Assembly (NCBI GenBank): GCA_015055545.1
Contig: SVHY01000023.1
Span: 1-33,916 of the forward strand
Direction of reading: 5' to 3'
Length of the DNA stretch: 33,916 bases
From: Clostridiales bacterium
Lineage (GTDB): Bacteria > Bacillota > Clostridia > Christensenellales > Borkfalkiaceae
How positions within the stretch are numbered: the stretch's first letter is position 1; each line of letters starts with the position of its first letter. Shown piece by piece: positions 32,280-33,916 of this stretch. The notes below the pieces were generated by a model, which was not told where the DNA came from, did not search any database, and was given only the letters and a program-made list of their open reading frames with translations. Position numbers and translations under genes: made by a program.

Positions 32280-33916
32280 ATGAAAAAAGCAAAAAAGTTT
32301 TTGGTAGGCATGCTTGCCTTTGCAAGCGTCAGCGTATTGGCTCTTGGTTTAACAGGTTGTGAAATGAATAGTGTAATGTGCAACCACATTTATAATCAAG
32401 AAATTGTGAGTGAAAAATATTTAAAATCTGTGGCGACTTGTCAAAATAAGGCTGTATATTATAAATCCTGTAATTCTTGCGGAAAAGCTGGATTGGAAAC
32501 ATTTGAATATGGCGATTTATTAAAACATACGCCCGTTAAAGGCGTTTGCTCAATGTGTGAGAAGGAAGTAGGAAGTACGGGATTAAGCTATCAACCTGAG
32601 GTAACGGGTAAATATTATATTGTGTCCATTGGCTATTGTGAAGATTTAGATATATATATTCCAGAGTTTCGTTATAACGTACCTGTAGCGGTAATAGCGC
32701 GTGAGGGCTTTGCTAATTCAGACATTATTAGTATAACGATACCCGATTCGGTGACAACGATTGGAGATGGTGCGTTTTCTTCTTGCCGCAGTTTGACGAG
32801 CGTGACGATACCCGATTCGGTGACGACGATTGGAGAAGATGTGTTCGAATGGTGCGACAGTTTGACGAGCGTAACGATACCCGATTCGGTGACGACGATT
32901 GGAGAAGATGCGTTCTCTTGCTGCTCCAGTTTGACAAGCGTGACGATACCCAACAGCGTAACGACGATTGGAGATGGTGCGTTTTCTGGTTGCTCCAATT
33001 TGACGAGTGTGACAATACCCGACAGCGTAATGACGATTGGAGATGGTGCGTTTTCTGGTTGCTCCAATTTGACGAGTGTGACAATACCCGACAGCGTAAC
33101 GACGATTGGAGATAGTGCGTTTTCTGGTTGCTCCAATTTGACGAGTGTGACGATACCCGACAGCGTAACGACGATTGGAGATGGTGCGTTTTCTGGTTGC
33201 TCCAATTTGACGAGTGTGACGATACCCGACAGCGTAACGACGATTGGAGATAGTGCGTTTTCTGGTTGCTCCAATTTGACGAGCGTGACGATACCCGATT
33301 CGGTGACGACGATTGGAGATGGTGCGTTCCGTGGTTGCGACAGTTTGGAAAGTGTAACAATACCCGATTCAGTAACGACGATTGGAAGTAGTGCATTCTA
33401 TTCTTGCGACAGTTTGACAAGCGCAACGATAGGCAATTCGGTAACGACGATTGGAGATTATGCATTCGCTTATTGCGACAATTTGAAAAGAATAACGATA
33501 CCTAATTCGGTAACGACGATTGGAGATTGTGCGTTCTATGAGTGTTACCGTTTAACGGAAGTATACAATAAATCTTCGCTTGCAATAACAGCAGGCAATA
33601 GAGGTTACGGCTACGTAGGATATTATGCAACGCACGTGGTTACGGAAGAAAACGAACGGGGAACGTTTACGACGAATAAAAACGGATATATTATTTACAC
33701 CAACGGCAACGATAAAGTGTTGGTAGGATATACGAGTGAAGAAACGGAATTAACGTTGCCGAGTGATATAACATGGATAAAACCGTATGTGTTCTATAAT
33801 TGCGACAGTTTGACAAGCGTAACGATACCTGATTCGGTGACGACGATTGGAGATGAGGCGTTCTATGGTTGTCCTATACAAACGGCAACTATTCCTGCAA
33901 TTGCTTGTAAAAGTAT
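32280..33916 (+). CDS. BspA-family leucine-rich repeat lipoprotein (partial, runs off the window)
   Basis: The frame starts at ATG 32280 with aaaggag at 32264-32270 and is open to the window end (545 codons). Residues 1-27 are a lipoprotein signal: KK at 2-3, a hydrophobic stretch and lipobox LTGC with Cys27. Residues 34-95 are Cys-rich (CNHIYNQEIV, CQNKAVYYKSC, SCGKAG, CSMCEKE), a module common in Bacillota surface proteins. From 32736 come twelve tandem 23-residue leucine-rich repeats of the form TIPDSVTTIGDGAFSGCSNL-TSV (BspA, also called LRR_5). After a 60-residue non-repeat segment two more repeats follow. The protein should sit on the outer face of the membrane; BspA-like proteins often mediate adhesion. 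Repeat number may vary among strains. Confidence 0.92.
   Translation, partial: MKKAKKFLVGMLAFASVSVLALGLTGCEMNSVMCNHIYNQEIVSEKYLKSVATCQNKAVYYKSCNSCGKAGLETFEYGDLLKHTPVKGVCSMCEKEVGSTGLSYQPEVTGKYYIVSIGYCEDLDIYIPEFRYNVPVAVIAREGFANSDIISITIPDSVTTIGDGAFSSCRSLTSVTIPDSVTTIGEDVFEWCDSLTSVTIPDSVTTIGEDAFSCCSSLTSVTIPNSVTTIGDGAFSGCSNLTSVTIPDSVMTIGDGAFSGCSNLTSVTIPDSVTTIGDSAFSGCSNLTSVTIPDSVTTIGDGAFSGCSNLTSVTIPDSVTTIGDSAFSGCSNLTSVTIPDSVTTIGDGAFRGCDSLESVTIPDSVTTIGSSAFYSCDSLTSATIGNSVTTIGDYAFAYCDNLKRITIPNSVTTIGDCAFYECYRLTEVYNKSSLAITAGNRGYGYVGYYATHVVTEENERGTFTTNKNGYIIYTNGNDKVLVGYTSEETELTLPSDITWIKPYVFYNCDSLTSVTIPDSVTTIGDEAFYGCPIQTATIPAIACKS
32736..33563 (+). repeat. Twelve tandem 69-bp coding repeats (BspA LRR units)
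   Basis: Units begin at 32736 and recur every 69 bases to 33563 with no length change. Units 4-8 (32943-33287) are nearly identical, use gacagc or aacagc rather than gattcg for the Asp-Ser/Asn-Ser pair, and alternate GDG with GDS, which points to recent duplication of one- or two-unit blocks. Confidence 0.95.

Noticed and set aside
32672-33465. Two long open frames on the minus strand across the LRR repeats
   Set aside because: They arise because a 69-bp repeat without stops in one frame repeats that state in others. They lack ribosome binding sites, and the plus-strand frame has a signal peptide, lipobox and a known repeat family.
32736-33563. CRISPR-like tandem array
   Set aside because: The 69-bp units are contiguous with no unique spacers and encode a leucine-rich repeat protein in frame.

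Overview
This window looks like chromosome of a low-to-mid GC Bacillota, most likely an uncultured gut Clostridia. The pointers are the thrS T-box, the infC-rpmI-rplT cluster with an L20-type leader, RNase J, a YtxC-like gene just upstream of thrS, the TrmR/U32 pair found in Bacillota, and a BspA-type lipoprotein. No marker here allows a firm genus call. Gene density is high and both strands are used.

Layout. 1-810: AT-rich remnant of an integrated element (broken tyrosine recombinase) with near-identical short repeats on either side. 811-3612: a triple-domain phosphoesterase fusion (PHP + histidine phosphatase + calcineurin-like). 3647-5838 (minus): cardiolipin synthase with two small companion genes. 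6053-7117: CapA-like metallophosphatase. 7175-9610 (minus): leuS. 9784-14944: YtxC-like gene, T-box-controlled thrS, a TIM-barrel isomerase/epimerase, then infC (AUU start)-rpmI-rplT behind a structured leader. 15003-16561: a SpoU-type RNA methyltransferase and a YebC protein. 16579-19487: a yybP-ykoY (Mn2+) riboswitch driving a P2-type ATPase. 19689-21635: a large repeat-containing coiled-coil protein of unknown function. 21748-29436: a tightly packed run of RNase J, TrmR, U32/TrhP, asparaginase, M3 peptidase and M29 aminopeptidase, several joined by ATGA overlaps. 29493-31654: two CobW/G3E GTPases, one with a huge His/Cys-rich insert, the other fused to a YcgQ-like domain. 31655-32279: an array of small palindromes, then a promoter, a structured leader RNA and an intrinsic terminator. 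32280-end: a BspA-family leucine-rich repeat lipoprotein that runs off the window.

How it fits together. Much of the window is translation: two tRNA synthetases, IF3, L35, L20, rRNA/tRNA methylation, and wobble-uridine hydroxylation plus methylation. A second theme is metal handling: Mn2+-responsive ATPase and Zn-type CobW GTPases. A third is peptide and asparagine breakdown. The least explained pieces are the 648-residue repeat protein, the CobW-YcgQ fusion, the palindrome array at 31818-31974 and the attenuator-like leader at 32042-32246.
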